Part shown: piece by piece, positions 9,889-20,425 of the stretch | Numbering within the stretch: position 1 is the first letter of the stretch | Layout of the letters: every line of letters starts with the position of its first letter | Assembly: GCA_007922225.1 (NCBI GenBank) | Contig: ML680086.1 | Coordinates: forward strand, 6,280,997-6,344,996 | DNA from: Emydura subglobosa | Taxonomy: Eukaryota; Chordata; Testudines; Chelidae | Direction of reading: 5' to 3' | DNA length: 64,000 nt | Made by a program: the position numbers and the translations under genes | The notes under the pieces: model-generated | Told to the model about the DNA's origin: nothing | The model's input: only the letters and a program-made list of their open reading frames with translations | Databases searched by the model: none

Positions 9889-11573
9889 TTGGTGTAGGTA
9901 TGATGCCTTTTCAAAGCATATTATGCATAGAGGCCACTCCAGGCATAGGCAAGCTTGTCAGCTGGCTAGGGTGGCAGATTTGTGGCAAGCTGGGAGGTGA
10001 GTGATCTCCCATGCACTAGCCTGCCATGGTACATACCCCAACATTCAGTACTGACCGTACATACCCCAACATGCAGTAACAGTTACTTAAGGCATTTTGA
10101 TCCAGCCTCTTGGAAACAGGACTAGACCAAAGAGCGATAACAAACTTCATGCGCATCAGCAGAGAGCATCCAGTACACATTAACACACATATAGGGGCCT
10201 CAGCACAGACCAAGCAGCTGAAAGGCCCAGCCCAGTGGGGGCGTCTCCCTGGACAAGCCTGAGAACAAAGGGCCCCCCAGGACAGGCGGCAACCAGGTAA
10301 GTAGTACCCTTGCTCCCCCACCCCCTCTTGTAGTCCTCCTGTTCCTCTATGGCCCCCATGTTCTACCTCCACCCCAGCTGCTCCCACTCCCTGGGGTCCT
10401 GCCGCCATGTCTTCTACCTCCTTAGACTCCTTAACAAGTTAACCTCCCCTTATGCCACACACAGGGTTCCAGGCCTTCGCCTATAGCCTGAGCAGCATGT
10501 CAGGTGTGTGTGGAAGTGCAAGGGGAACCTACTCCCAAAGTGCTCTTTACCCTCAGGCCCTTGTATTGTGGTCAGTGGAAGGAGTGGGGACAGCAGCCCC
10601 TGTCTCCAGAGGGCTGGTTATTGAAGGAACACAGGCGGAACACGCCAGAGGTGCAGGCTAGAAATGGCTCCGCCACCTGGAGAGAGCAGCGCACAGGGTT
10701 TAACGAAGTGCCACTCGCTCAGCTTCCCCTGCGTCATTCAGCTTCACTCTTGGTGAATGACACAGCCCTCCCTGACCCAGCCCTGTGACTTCCTCACGTA
10801 AGGATATATCGGAGCGAGACCTCTGTCCAGCCAGCTGAGCAAGAGAGGGGAACTTCCGCTCCCCCAGCTCCTTCCTGGCTCACGGCTGCCTTCCACAGGA
10901 ATCCTCTCTGAAGTTGAACCTGGAGCCTCTCCAGCTCCATGCTCTGCCTGAAAGGATGTGGGCTTCCGCGCCATTATCCCAACACAGACGTGGGCTGAGC
11001 CACACCAGACGTTGTGAGCCTGCTCCTGGCGTGGTGCTGACAGCTCAGGTGGACAAAGGCTCCTGTTTTTAGCACCAGAGATCCCGATCCCCAGGGTCAG
11101 TAATTCCTGCCAATAACCCTCCCCTGAGTGTTGCAGTTCACCACATACCATTCAAATGCAAAGGACCAAGGTCCCATTTGTGCTATGGCTTCACAGAGCA
11201 GCAGACCCCAAATTTCTCACATCACAGGCCCTGATCCTGCACTGAGAAATGCGTGAGCGTTCCCCTCTCCCTCCCACTGCCGAAACAGCCACACTTCCCC
11301 ACAGCAGTCACAGGAGCTCCCCTGCACATCCCCAGTGCCAGGGTGAGAAAAATGGCCAGACACAACACCCATGCTGGGGGAACAGCCCCCTAGCTGGCCA
11401 AGGGGGTTTGTGGTCACCATACACTGCGGCCGTGAGAGCCAGAACCCCGTCTCTGGTTCACTATGCAGTAATGTGTGCGAGCTGGTGCAGAGGCACAGCC
11501 TGGCCTGGTGAACAAGGGGTTGACTGAAGCTCAGCCTCCCCCTCCCCACACACAGGGGCAGGGCTATCAGCAT
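9889..11573. other. No gene recognised; GC-rich single-copy-looking DNA
   Basis: ORFs of 90-135 residues overlap on both strands and show no domain, matching chance expectation in GC-rich sequence. Confidence 0.4.
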
Positions 11574-11581
11574 GGCAGGGG

Positions 11582-11920
11582 TAGGGTGACACCTTTCCAA
11601 AGGGCAAAAGCAGGACACATGCAGGAGCCCCGCCCTGCAGCCCTCTGTGGCTCTGCCCCTGCCTCTCCTCTTCCCCCGAGACCCTGCCCCCCTGGCCAGG
11701 CCAGAAGCCAGAGCCAGACCGTGGTAAGAGCTGCCCTGGGAGTCTGGGCTGCTGTGGAGAGCCCTGGAGTCTTCACCTTCCCTGAGCCTCGGGCAGGCCT
11801 GGAGCAGTGCCACAGGGAATCTGGGACAAAAGCTGTCCCAGAGCCATTCAGCCTGGGACTGGGACTTGCACTCTGCCTTTCAGGAGTGTCCCGCCCAATT
11901 CGGAACAGATGGTCACCCTA
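11582..11920. mobile_element. hAT-like MITE with terminal inverted repeats and imperfect 8-bp duplication
   Basis: The element begins TAGGGTGACACC and ends GATGGTCACCCTA; the outer nine bases (TAGGGTGAC / GTCACCCTA) form an inverted repeat. Flanks are GGCAGGGG (11574-11581) and GGCAGTGA (11921-11928), identical at six of eight positions, as expected for an old hAT target duplication. No transposase is encoded. The interior is GC-rich, and the 148-residue ORF crossing it (11475-11921) is read as chance. Confidence 0.7.
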
Positions 11921-11928
11921 GGCAGTGA

Positions 11929-14854
11929 GGAGAATGCGTGGCAGGCCAATGCCTTCTGATTAACCCCACAACAGGTTCAGCCATGCCAGCGTCTCCTGCT
12001 CTGCCCTGCCACTGTGCCGCAGCTAGGACCCAAAGGGGAAGGGGCCTATTCTCTGTGTCTGTTCAATCTATTTTGTGGGGTGGACCAGAGCATGGCCTGA
12101 AGTCCTCAGCTCTAAAGTGCTGTTCTCACAGGCCTGGTGGGGAGGCACCACATCTGGCCAAAGGAGAAGGGAAGGGGAAAGAAGCCTGTCACCCCTAAAA
12201 GGGAATGAACAGAACTGGAGTGTCTTAGATGTGAAGCTCCTGAAAACTAGTACTGGCCACCAAGGCCTCCAGTCCCTGATCTTTCCTGTGCAAATTCTTT
12301 CCCTGCCCCTTCTTTGCCTTCTTTGTCCAAATCTTTATTGGCATTTCTAGCATTTCTGCTCTCACTGCTGGTGCCTCTCCGTCCGTAACACTTTGCTGGG
12401 TGCTGCACAGCTGGGAGGCTTGGTTAAGCGACATCTTCTCCGGCTGCACTGTCTGGGCAGTGTCCCTGTAATTATTAATTGCTGGTTTCTCTGCTGGTGT
12501 CGGCTGTTAACATGCATGGTTATGGTGGCCAATGTCCCCTCCCTCGAGGTGCTGTACTGGTACCAGTAGGTCCCTGAGGCTGGAGGTTATATTTCCTCTG
12601 GGCTTTGGGAGTCACTTCAGCAGTAGCAGCCTCTGGCAAGTGTGTTGTCTCTCCCGATCCTCCAATTCACTCATCTGCTATAGCTGCTGGAGGTCTTTGA
12701 TCCTGGGCCAATCCATGCTGCTGTAAGAACAGCTTTGTAGCATTGTGTGGCAAGGTCCCATATGGTCTGTGGCACATTTGCCCTGCAGGACATGGCCAAG
12801 CCCTCAATTTGTGCAGTATCACCAGTTCTAAGCATTCAGAAATCACGAGTCAGGGCCCCTGAATATCATGAGATTATTTTAGAAATTAAACATTTGGGTG
12901 TCTTTTTATTTGCTGCCTGCTTGTTGAGCCCTGCATGGTCATGTCTCCCAGCTTTTCCCCACCGCCATGAGGGTGAGAAGTGTACTTTTTTCTCAGTGAG
13001 ACTTGAAATCCTCACATAATCACATGACCCCAAGTGCTGATGCTTTAAGAAAAACACCAAATGTAATGAAACCTGCACTAAAACGGCAAGAGTTGGCCGC
13101 GCTTGAGCTGAATATAAGATCGTCCAGTCACCTCCCGTTTTACAGAAGCGATGCTCAAAGTGCACCTGAAGCAGTCGGATGGGTTTGCTCTGAAGCCCAG
13201 GAACCTTGCTTTCTGCAAGGAGAGCTGTCGGTTGTGTGGCCTGCTGGGGGCTGTGCGTCTCCGGTGAGGGCACTCACAGTCACGCCCTGCAGTGGGGTGC
13301 TGAACCTCTAAGTTCACAGCCATGCCCGGCAGTAGAGGAGGCAAGCACTGATGAGCATTGCGGTGGAGGGGTCGAGTACTGGCAGGGGTGGGGGGCAGCC
13401 ACCCCCGGTCTTTGAGCAGAGTTGAGAATTTGGGCCAGCCTCCCCTCCCCCGGGATTGAGGGAAGTCAGGTATTCATGGTGGGGAGGGGCAGATACTGGT
13501 GTGGGGCACTGAACTTTGAATATCAGTATTGTCATTTATTTCACTGCTCATCAAAACACAGAGGGGAGTCCAGGGAGTGGGAGCCTGGAGCTAGGCACAA
13601 TCTGCTCATGTCAGTGGCACGCATGGCCGGGATGCACCTCCACTTATCTGTTTAACCAGTCAGGGGGAGCTCAACCTGAGGAACCCGGGAAGGCATCCGA
13701 GGCCCATCAAGGGGGAGAGCCGAGATCATGTGCGATCGACCGTACCGTGAACACGTGCACTCCCTATTGACAGTGGCACCTGGGGTGGACAGAGGCTGGA
13801 GGATTCCCACTGCCTGTTTGTTCTACAGCTCAGCCCCTGGCCCATTCATTCCTGTCTGCCAGTGCCCGGCGAGAGATGTGCCAGAGAGTGCATCAGGATC
13901 CCTCTCCACAAGCAGCAGCCGCCAGCCTTCTGACATGGGGCAGTGCCCCTTGTGGCACACCAGGTTCTTCAGTAGGAGCATGGGCGGGTCTTTCTGGGGC
14001 GAGGCTCCTTTGCATCTCATTTTTGTCCACTCCTGCTTTACCTCCCTGGCTGCCTGCATTCTGGATTGTTGTTTGAATCCTCTCAGCTCTGTTGGGTAAA
14101 GAGCAGGGCTCGCAGGGAGGTGAAATCCCAGCCTCCATCTTGGATTCACCTTCTGAGAAGCAAGGTTTTGTCTTGGCTTGGATGAGCATATCCCAACAGG
14201 GGCTGCTTTGGAACTCCATGTGCTGTCCCCATGCCCAAGAACTTCTGAGTCAGCCGTGTTTGCAAGGGGCCGGTTCTCTATACTGTGCTCTTAATTCCGT
14301 CCCACAAAGCTATTACATTCCCCATCTTGGATAGGTCTTGTTTGTGTTCTTGTCCTTTGTTACTATCCATTAATCTGCTCCACAGAGCCAATATGTACCT
14401 TTTAATTATTCATAACTCTCAGCTTAGGATTTAATTGGACATTATCAAGTAAACACTGAAAGATAATGATAATGACTTGCATTTATCTAGCACCTTTCAT
14501 TGCAAAGGAGCACAAATGGTTTTGCAGACAATATAGACATAGATCACTTCACCCATCACTAAAATGCACCCACTTCTTGGATGGAACATGACAGCCATTC
14601 AACAGCTCATGCAGCAATGCATGACCAATTAGGACAGGAAATGAAGAAGAGCATCCAATCCAACAGAAGTCTGAAGAAGACAGGATGTAATTACCTGGAT
14701 TGGAATGTGACTAAGATACCAGGGCCAGTTCCCTTTTACTCCTGTACTCGGTTCTCTGTGATCTTTGGTGATCACATAGTACAGTAGCAGAGCCTCCGTT
14801 TGTCATCTCTGTGAAGGTCCCCACGGTGACACTAGAGCGTGAGTACAAAGCTCA
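11929..14854. other. No gene recognised
   Basis: Moderately GC-rich. The many overlapping ORFs (for example 135 residues at 12866-13273 minus and 123 residues at 13728-14099 plus) lack known motifs. The minus-strand ORF at 12225-12449 is lysine-rich near its middle but is not identifiable. Confidence 0.4.
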
Positions 14855-15740
14855 GGGCAGACTGTTGAAAACCAGGACACGATCCCCACATTGGGATTTG
14901 AACTTATATTTCACCAACCAACTGCACCAAGTGCAAACTCCTTTGGACTTTAATAGCCTTACCGCAGAGTCACAAGTGGTGCCCCGATCTGTCTTGCCAC
15001 CCGGGTGAGCGAATCTCTGTGATAGACGATGCCTTAAACCAAGAATCACAGCAATATTCCAGTTACTCCTAATCGCAATGGACCACTTACCCCAGGCCCA
15101 GGAAGACAATGCTTGCAGCCAACCCTATAGTTAACAATATGAAGATTTATTAAATTGTAAAGGAAATGAGAGAGTTATTTACAAGGGTAAAACAAGCAAA
15201 CATAGACGCATAAATGAGTTACAGTCTTAAGCTTCTATAATCAGCAAGCCCTATTTATCCTTTAGAACTACCCCAACCTAAGCAGCTGGGGATCTCTTGA
15301 TTATGCCGATGAACACCTTCCTCCTAGAGTTCAAGTAGAATAGAGTTCCTTAGTTCCATCTTCATGGTGAGGACAGTAGAACAACAATAAGACTCTTTAG
15401 TCCTTTTGTTGATGGTTTCTCAATCCAGATGTAAGGAGTTTCCAGTTGTAAGATCCAACCACAGCCCATCTGGTATTGATGGGTCTCCTCTTTCAGGAAA
15501 AACATAACAATTTCTGTAGAAGAGCAGCTCTTCACACTAATTAATGTCACTTTTCTGTCTGACAATTCATACAGTCACAGATGCTTACAATATAATTGCT
15601 CAAATATTACATCACAATATGGGACATAGCTATTACAAGTAAGATTAATGCAGGCAGCAAATCATAAGCCTTCAATAGAGTCTAAACACTTTCTTATGAT
15701 TCTAATATCTGTTTTATCAATGCTAACCTGTCAGTGTCCA
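14855..15740 (-). repeat. Probable dispersed turtle repeat, unclassified
   Basis: Non-coding sequence containing words I associate with a repeat scattered through turtle genomes: a GGGATTTGAACTTATATTTC segment near 14895, a GTGCCCCGATCTGTC segment near 14980, and an AT-rich stretch with TATTTACAAGGGTAAAACA near 15177. No ends or target duplication were found. Orientation is a guess. Recognition is from memory and needs a repeat-library search. Confidence 0.4.
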
Positions 15741-17527
15741 GCTGAGACCCAGGAAGCCTGGCATGAGCTGGCACCTGGCCTGCCAGCATCACAATTTCAT
15801 CCAAAGGATAAACTAAATCTCCTTTTTGCGGTCCCATGGGAATTTGATATACTGTGTGTTAATAGAGAGATTTCATCATGGACACCTTCCCACTTATTCC
15901 CAATCCCATAGACCCACCTCCCTACCCATTCATGCTTGTGGAACATCCCTGTGACATCTACAGCAATCATTTGACATAGAAAAGCATTAACAGGCATTAG
16001 CAGATTCTCATTCCGGCCCAAGAAACATAGCTGGTAAGCCCTCCTGGTGATTAAAAGCATACACTCCACCAGGTATCTTCACCAAGGTACTATTATTATT
16101 TCTTTCCTTTTGCTCCAGGTATAATACAATGCAGCAGCAGATAGAAGGGGCTTCCTTCATTGTCCCAGGCTCAGCCTTTTATATTGCTTGCTTTCTCCTT
16201 TGAGCTATACAGGTAGTAAGCCAATTGCCTCATTAGCTCATCAGACTCCCTACGGATGCAAATGATCCCCTCTAACCTTTCAAACCCATTTAGACTGCCT
16301 AATTCCTTCCTACTCTAACTACACCCAGTGTCCCGTGTGTTCTAAGTGACCAGGGTGCTGCCTGTGTTTATAGCTACTAACAGCACCCTGTCAGAACAGG
16401 AAATAATTTAATTATTTTATAATGCTGGAGGCAGTCCTGGTCTTTAAGAGAAGCTCCTCTTTCCTCAACTTTTCCTCTGATGTGGTGACTGGCTCTCTCC
16501 TCTTCCTAGGTCCCAGCTGTTTTAACAGGCCTCCATGTTCTCCTTTACATGAAGCTGCATGTAGAAGGAGTAAGAGCCAGGATAGTGTGATCTGTGAGCC
16601 CTTTGGCAACCACCAGCAAATGCTCTTCAGAGTACTAGTGGCCACTGACCACAGTGTGAGAACTACTGCAACATGGCGCTATCAGAGTGGAACACGTCTC
16701 ATTCTAAGGCCACATGTCAGTTGTCTACAAGTCCCATAGGACTTATGGTGCAGTGAATGCTATGTGGGATTTGAGATCTTCCCCTCCAGGCCTGGTGCTC
16801 GAAGGGTTAAGGAAGGGGGTCTTGGGTGGTCTCTCCCAGAGTCAGCGGTACCTCACTGACCATGTACATTGCCAGACATACAATGCTGAGTGACAGCATT
16901 AAAGCCATCAGAGAGGGATGCTCTCTCCAGGGCGGTGGATGAAACACTTGGGCTCAGGCTGCCCAGGGTAGGAATGGAGCAGAGTTTCTCTCCTGGCACA
17001 GAGCATGTTCTTGCATCCTTTGCTTTGCTCTAGATGGTGGTGCTGTCCTCAGCCCTTGCCAGCACAGCCTGGACCCCCGGCTCAGGATACAGCAGCTGGG
17101 AGCAGGAAGGACTGAGTTTGATTTAGAATGGGAACATTTGTGCTGTCGTTAAACCGCCGTAGTCTGCACCTGGGTTAGCCTCTTAAGCAGCTTCTAACAT
17201 CCATGTATCAAACTTCTCAGGGCCTTTTTATCCAGAGGATGCTCACACTGATTGCAGGAATCCTCTGTCAGCACATCCCCTGAGCTCCCTGCTCTCCTTG
17301 CTCCTGCATAGCATGGAACTCAGCATCGAAGGAGAAATACGCTCGCCCTTCCCAAAACTGAGCTCCTCTTACAGGGCAGTCTGGAAACACCTGGCCATGT
17401 CTTCTTCCCAGCCAGTACACACATGCTTGTGGCATATCGATCTCCTCTACAATTCCCCAGTGCACTTTGATTCATTTGCTCCCCTGCCCCCAGGGCGTTG
17501 TGCAGGATCTCCGCCAGCATGAACATC
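15741..17527. other. No gene recognised
   Basis: AT-rich to mixed sequence without paired repeats or conserved motifs that I can see. ORFs are short and unrelated to known families. Confidence 0.4.
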
Positions 17528-17585
17528 AGGTGGCCTGACCTCCTGAGATCCCTTCCAACCCTAATCTTCCATGCTTCTAAGTGAT
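17528..17585 (+). repeat. CR1 3'-end fragment
   Basis: A piece of the CR1 3' terminus: TGGCCTGACCTCCTGAGATC, then CCCTTCCAACCCTAATCTTC and a degraded octamer (ATGCTTCTAAGTGATTCTA). Only the last approximately 58 bp inserted or survived. Confidence 0.8.
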
Positions 17586-18079
17586 TCTAGAGATGCATTG
17601 GCAACTGAAGTGGATCTGAAGGTGAGCAGAGGTGAGAGCACTTCCTCCATCCACTGGATGCTCTGGGACCACTTTCTCCTGTTGGAAGCCATCAGACTCC
17701 AATCCTTAATTGCTACTGTATCAAGTGTTGTTTCTGGCAGATCACTAGTGCTTAAATGACAGATACATTAGCTGAGTCAATGGCTGAGGATGTAAATTTG
17801 CAGCTAGGGAAGCCGATGTTTAATCAATAAGACACAACCACAGCTGGATTTCTTAGTGATTACAGCCAGCTTCTGGTACTCTGGTAAAGCACGAGGCTGG
17901 AGGTCAAGTGACTCTGAGCACCTGCATGGTGCAACGGCTGCCCAAAGATGAGCGCTCAGAAGGGCCCCATTACTGTTGCACCTGTGTGAGCACCTACCAA
18001 AAGGAAATTTAAGAGTTTTATTGAAATGACATAACAGCACATGAGGAAATGGAATATCATGAACAGAATGGAAGCCAGT

Positions 18080-19060
18080 GATAGGAAAACCTCGCAAATT
18101 GCTCTCAAGACCTGATGCACGTAGACCTAGTGCCCTCACATCACGTGTGGGCAAAATTATAGCAAGACTGATAAATGGCAGATTAGTAACGCAGCTGGAA
18201 AAAATGAAATGATAAACTGTGTACAAAGTAGTTTCAAGAAAGGAAGATGCACTGATGATCATATTGTCAGATTAGAAACAGGAAAAGCATGAGGATCAGG
18301 GAGTTTATGATCACTCTCTCTATGGACGTTGAAAAAGTGTATGCCATGCTATAGAGGGAAGGCTTGCTGTATAAACTGGCCACAACTGGAATAAGAACAG
18401 TGTTCTGGTGGATAAGAGACTTCTTAAGTGATAGAACCGTACTAGTCAGGGTAGAGTCGGCATTGTCAAATATTTATAAACTTACTAATGGAACTCCATA
18501 AGGGAATTTTATCAGCCCTACCATGTCTAACATTATGATTAATGATCTCTCAGAGAGAATACAGGCAGGAATACCAATCACCCTATTTTCAGAGGGTAAT
18601 GCTGAGTTACATGAGCCAAGCAAAGAAGACTTAAGATAGCTGTGGAAAAAACCAACGAGATGCTCAAGGCAATTCCTGGGGTCTCACTTGCTAAAGCAAA
18701 GGAAATGACTGTCACAAAAAGGAGGATTGGGGAAGATAGGAACTTTATGCAGAAACAATTCAGGTAGTTCAAAATTTTCTGTTCTTAGGAGTTACGTTTG
18801 ATAACAAACTAACTTGGAAAGATCATATAGATAACATCAAGACTAAAGGTAAAAATAGGATGAATCTGCTTAAAAGTATTGCTGGAAACAACTGGGGTGC
18901 AGATAAGAACATGTTGCTGATGCTGTATGGGGCACTAATAAGACCATTTCTAGACTGTGGATGTCAAGCCTTTAATTCAGCTTCCAAATCAACACTTAAA
19001 TCATTAGAGCTGATCCAAGCTCAAGCTCTGCGGTCACATGTGGTGCAAGTATGACGACAC
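18080..19060 (+). pseudogene. Reverse transcriptase remnant of the I-type LINE
   Basis: Blocks recognisable across three frames: RPSALTSRVGKI (near 18130), SSFRKGRCTDDHIVRLET (near 18230), then the thumb/C-terminal block GVTFDNKLTWKDHIDNIK (near 18790) and LYGALIRPFLDCGCQAFNSA (near 18930). These match the RT of I/Jockey-like LINEs. The catalytic YADD position near 18580 is degraded (SEGN in place of the usual ADD-containing word). An open piece of 64 residues survives at 18860-19054. Confidence 0.8.
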
Positions 19061-19464
19061 TTGTGTGTGCTGCAGGTAGCAACCAGAGAAACGCCTATAA
19101 ATTGAAGGATGAAATTGTTAGATTTAACCTACTGAGCTAAGGTTAATGGAAATAGTGAAGATCAGAGAACTAAACAAATATATGAAGACTGTTGGGAATT
19201 AGGTAGACAAGCTGTAACTGGGCTCCACAAACTCCCACATGCTAACAGCATCAAAAGGTGGATAACAGACTTGGGTGAAAAGGAAGGATTGGAAGAAATT
19301 AAAATCTTTAGTCATGGGAAATCAACCTATAGCTGGATGGTTGCCTCTCCAGTTGTTTGGAAATATAAGATTTGGAAATATATGATAACAAAAAATGGAA
19401 GAGCAGGACCATCAAATATGATGATGAAGTTTTATGAGTTTATACATGGTAATTGGGGCCTGCA

Positions 19465-19850
19465 TTGCCAGATCTATGCTGACAGCTCTAGAGATGACAT
19501 ACGGGTGGAATGGGAATGGCCTTTTGTATCCCTGAATTTGGAATTAAGAGATCTCTCAGGCTATTCAGTTTTGTGGCCATTATGATGGCTGAGTTGATGG
19601 GAATACTGTTGGCACTGACCTGGATACGGAATGGATGCCCAGCTATGATTGCTATTCTATCCGACTTTTTATAGGCTATAATGGTGCTCAGAAAGAGAGT
19701 CTCGGAAAGCAGAAATTACTTTATCAATGAAATATTGTTCTTAACTATGGAGCTTGCACAATTAGCCATACATACAGCAATGGTGTGGATTCCAGCACCT
19801 GTTGGGAATCATGATCAGATAAAGCAGCAAAAAATGTCTTAAAAATAAGG
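19465..19850 (+). pseudogene. RNase H domain remnant of the I-type LINE
   Basis: Segments IYADSSRDD (first catalytic Asp, near 19472), MAELMGILLALTWIRNGCP (catalytic Glu, near 19585), AILSDF (second Asp, near 19650) and VWIPAPVGNHD (near 19785; the histidine-containing VWVPAHVG motif with His replaced by Pro) fall in the order and spacing of a type I RNase H. They lie in two frames with a stop after SDFL. The domain would degrade the RNA strand during reverse transcription. Inactive by frame changes and the His loss. Confidence 0.78.
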
Positions 19851-20040
19851 AGATTGAAATAAAAGATCCCTCTGAGTAAACGGGACTTCAAAAGTTTGGT
19901 TAGGAGAGACCTTAAGAAGGAATGGCAAACTGTGGACCAAAGAGAAAAAAGGATGAAGGTTCTGTGAAATATGTCCTGAACTTGAGCATAATGGCACACT
20001 TAATAGCTATGATAGAAGAAGCAAAGTAACTATATTCAGA

Positions 20041-20319
20041 GTGCTAGCAGGTCACTGTAACCTGAATGGTGATTTATATTTGCTAACCATGCACGAAGAT
20101 GGGTTGTGTGACACATGGAAAGTTAAAGAAACAGTGGAGCATCTGCTGTGGCAATGCAGCAAGAATGTCACAGAAAGAAAGCTTCTTGATGAAGAACTGA
20201 TATACCTCAAGGTGAAAGAATACAGTCTGCAAGTATTGGAGAGAGAACTGGGAAAGCAGGGTAGCATTAAAAAAGCACTACTTTGTTTTTTAAAGAGACA
20301 GGACTGGGTGAGAGGATAG
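20041..20319 (+). pseudogene. C-terminal Cys/His segment of the I-type LINE
   Basis: Open piece of 92 residues with VLAGHCNLNGDLYLL, a GLCDTWKVKETVEHLLWQC stretch and a charged tail. The RLR-x-GHC-x-LN and C...ETVEHLL-x-C pattern is the C-terminal zinc-binding motif that follows RNase H in these LINEs. One expected Cys appears as Trp. Confidence 0.75.
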
Positions 20320-20425
20320 AGGATTTGCTTATGTGAAAACTGGGGTAGGTGGCAGTCAGAGCCTCATGTGCTGTGGTTGTTGTGTTATAAAACAACAGAA
20401 AAAGAAAGAAAAGAAAGAAGCAATG

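Larger units (their letters stand above)
18020..20425 (+). mobile_element. I-superfamily-type LINE remnant with RNase H domain
   Basis: About 2.4 kb of decayed non-LTR retrotransposon clearly different from the CR1 copies. Translation gives, in order, a reverse transcriptase (about 18080-19060), an RNase H domain (about 19465-19850) and a C-terminal Cys/His segment (about 20040-20200). RT followed by RNase H and a terminal Cys/His motif is known from I/Nimb/Jockey-type LINEs, whereas CR1 lacks RNase H. The 3' end is near 20425, after a purine-rich tail (AAAGAAAGAAAAGAAAGAAG). Many stops and frameshifts show an old insertion. The 5' end is not resolved. Confidence 0.8.

Noticed and set aside
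11217..11921. 198- and 148-residue ORFs on opposite strands
   Set aside because: They overlap each other and cross the boundary of the hAT MITE; composition follows GC content.
12225..12790. Possible Myb/SANT-like traces on the minus strand
   Set aside because: A few LRDLL-like words resemble Harbinger second proteins, but there is no consistent order; too weak.
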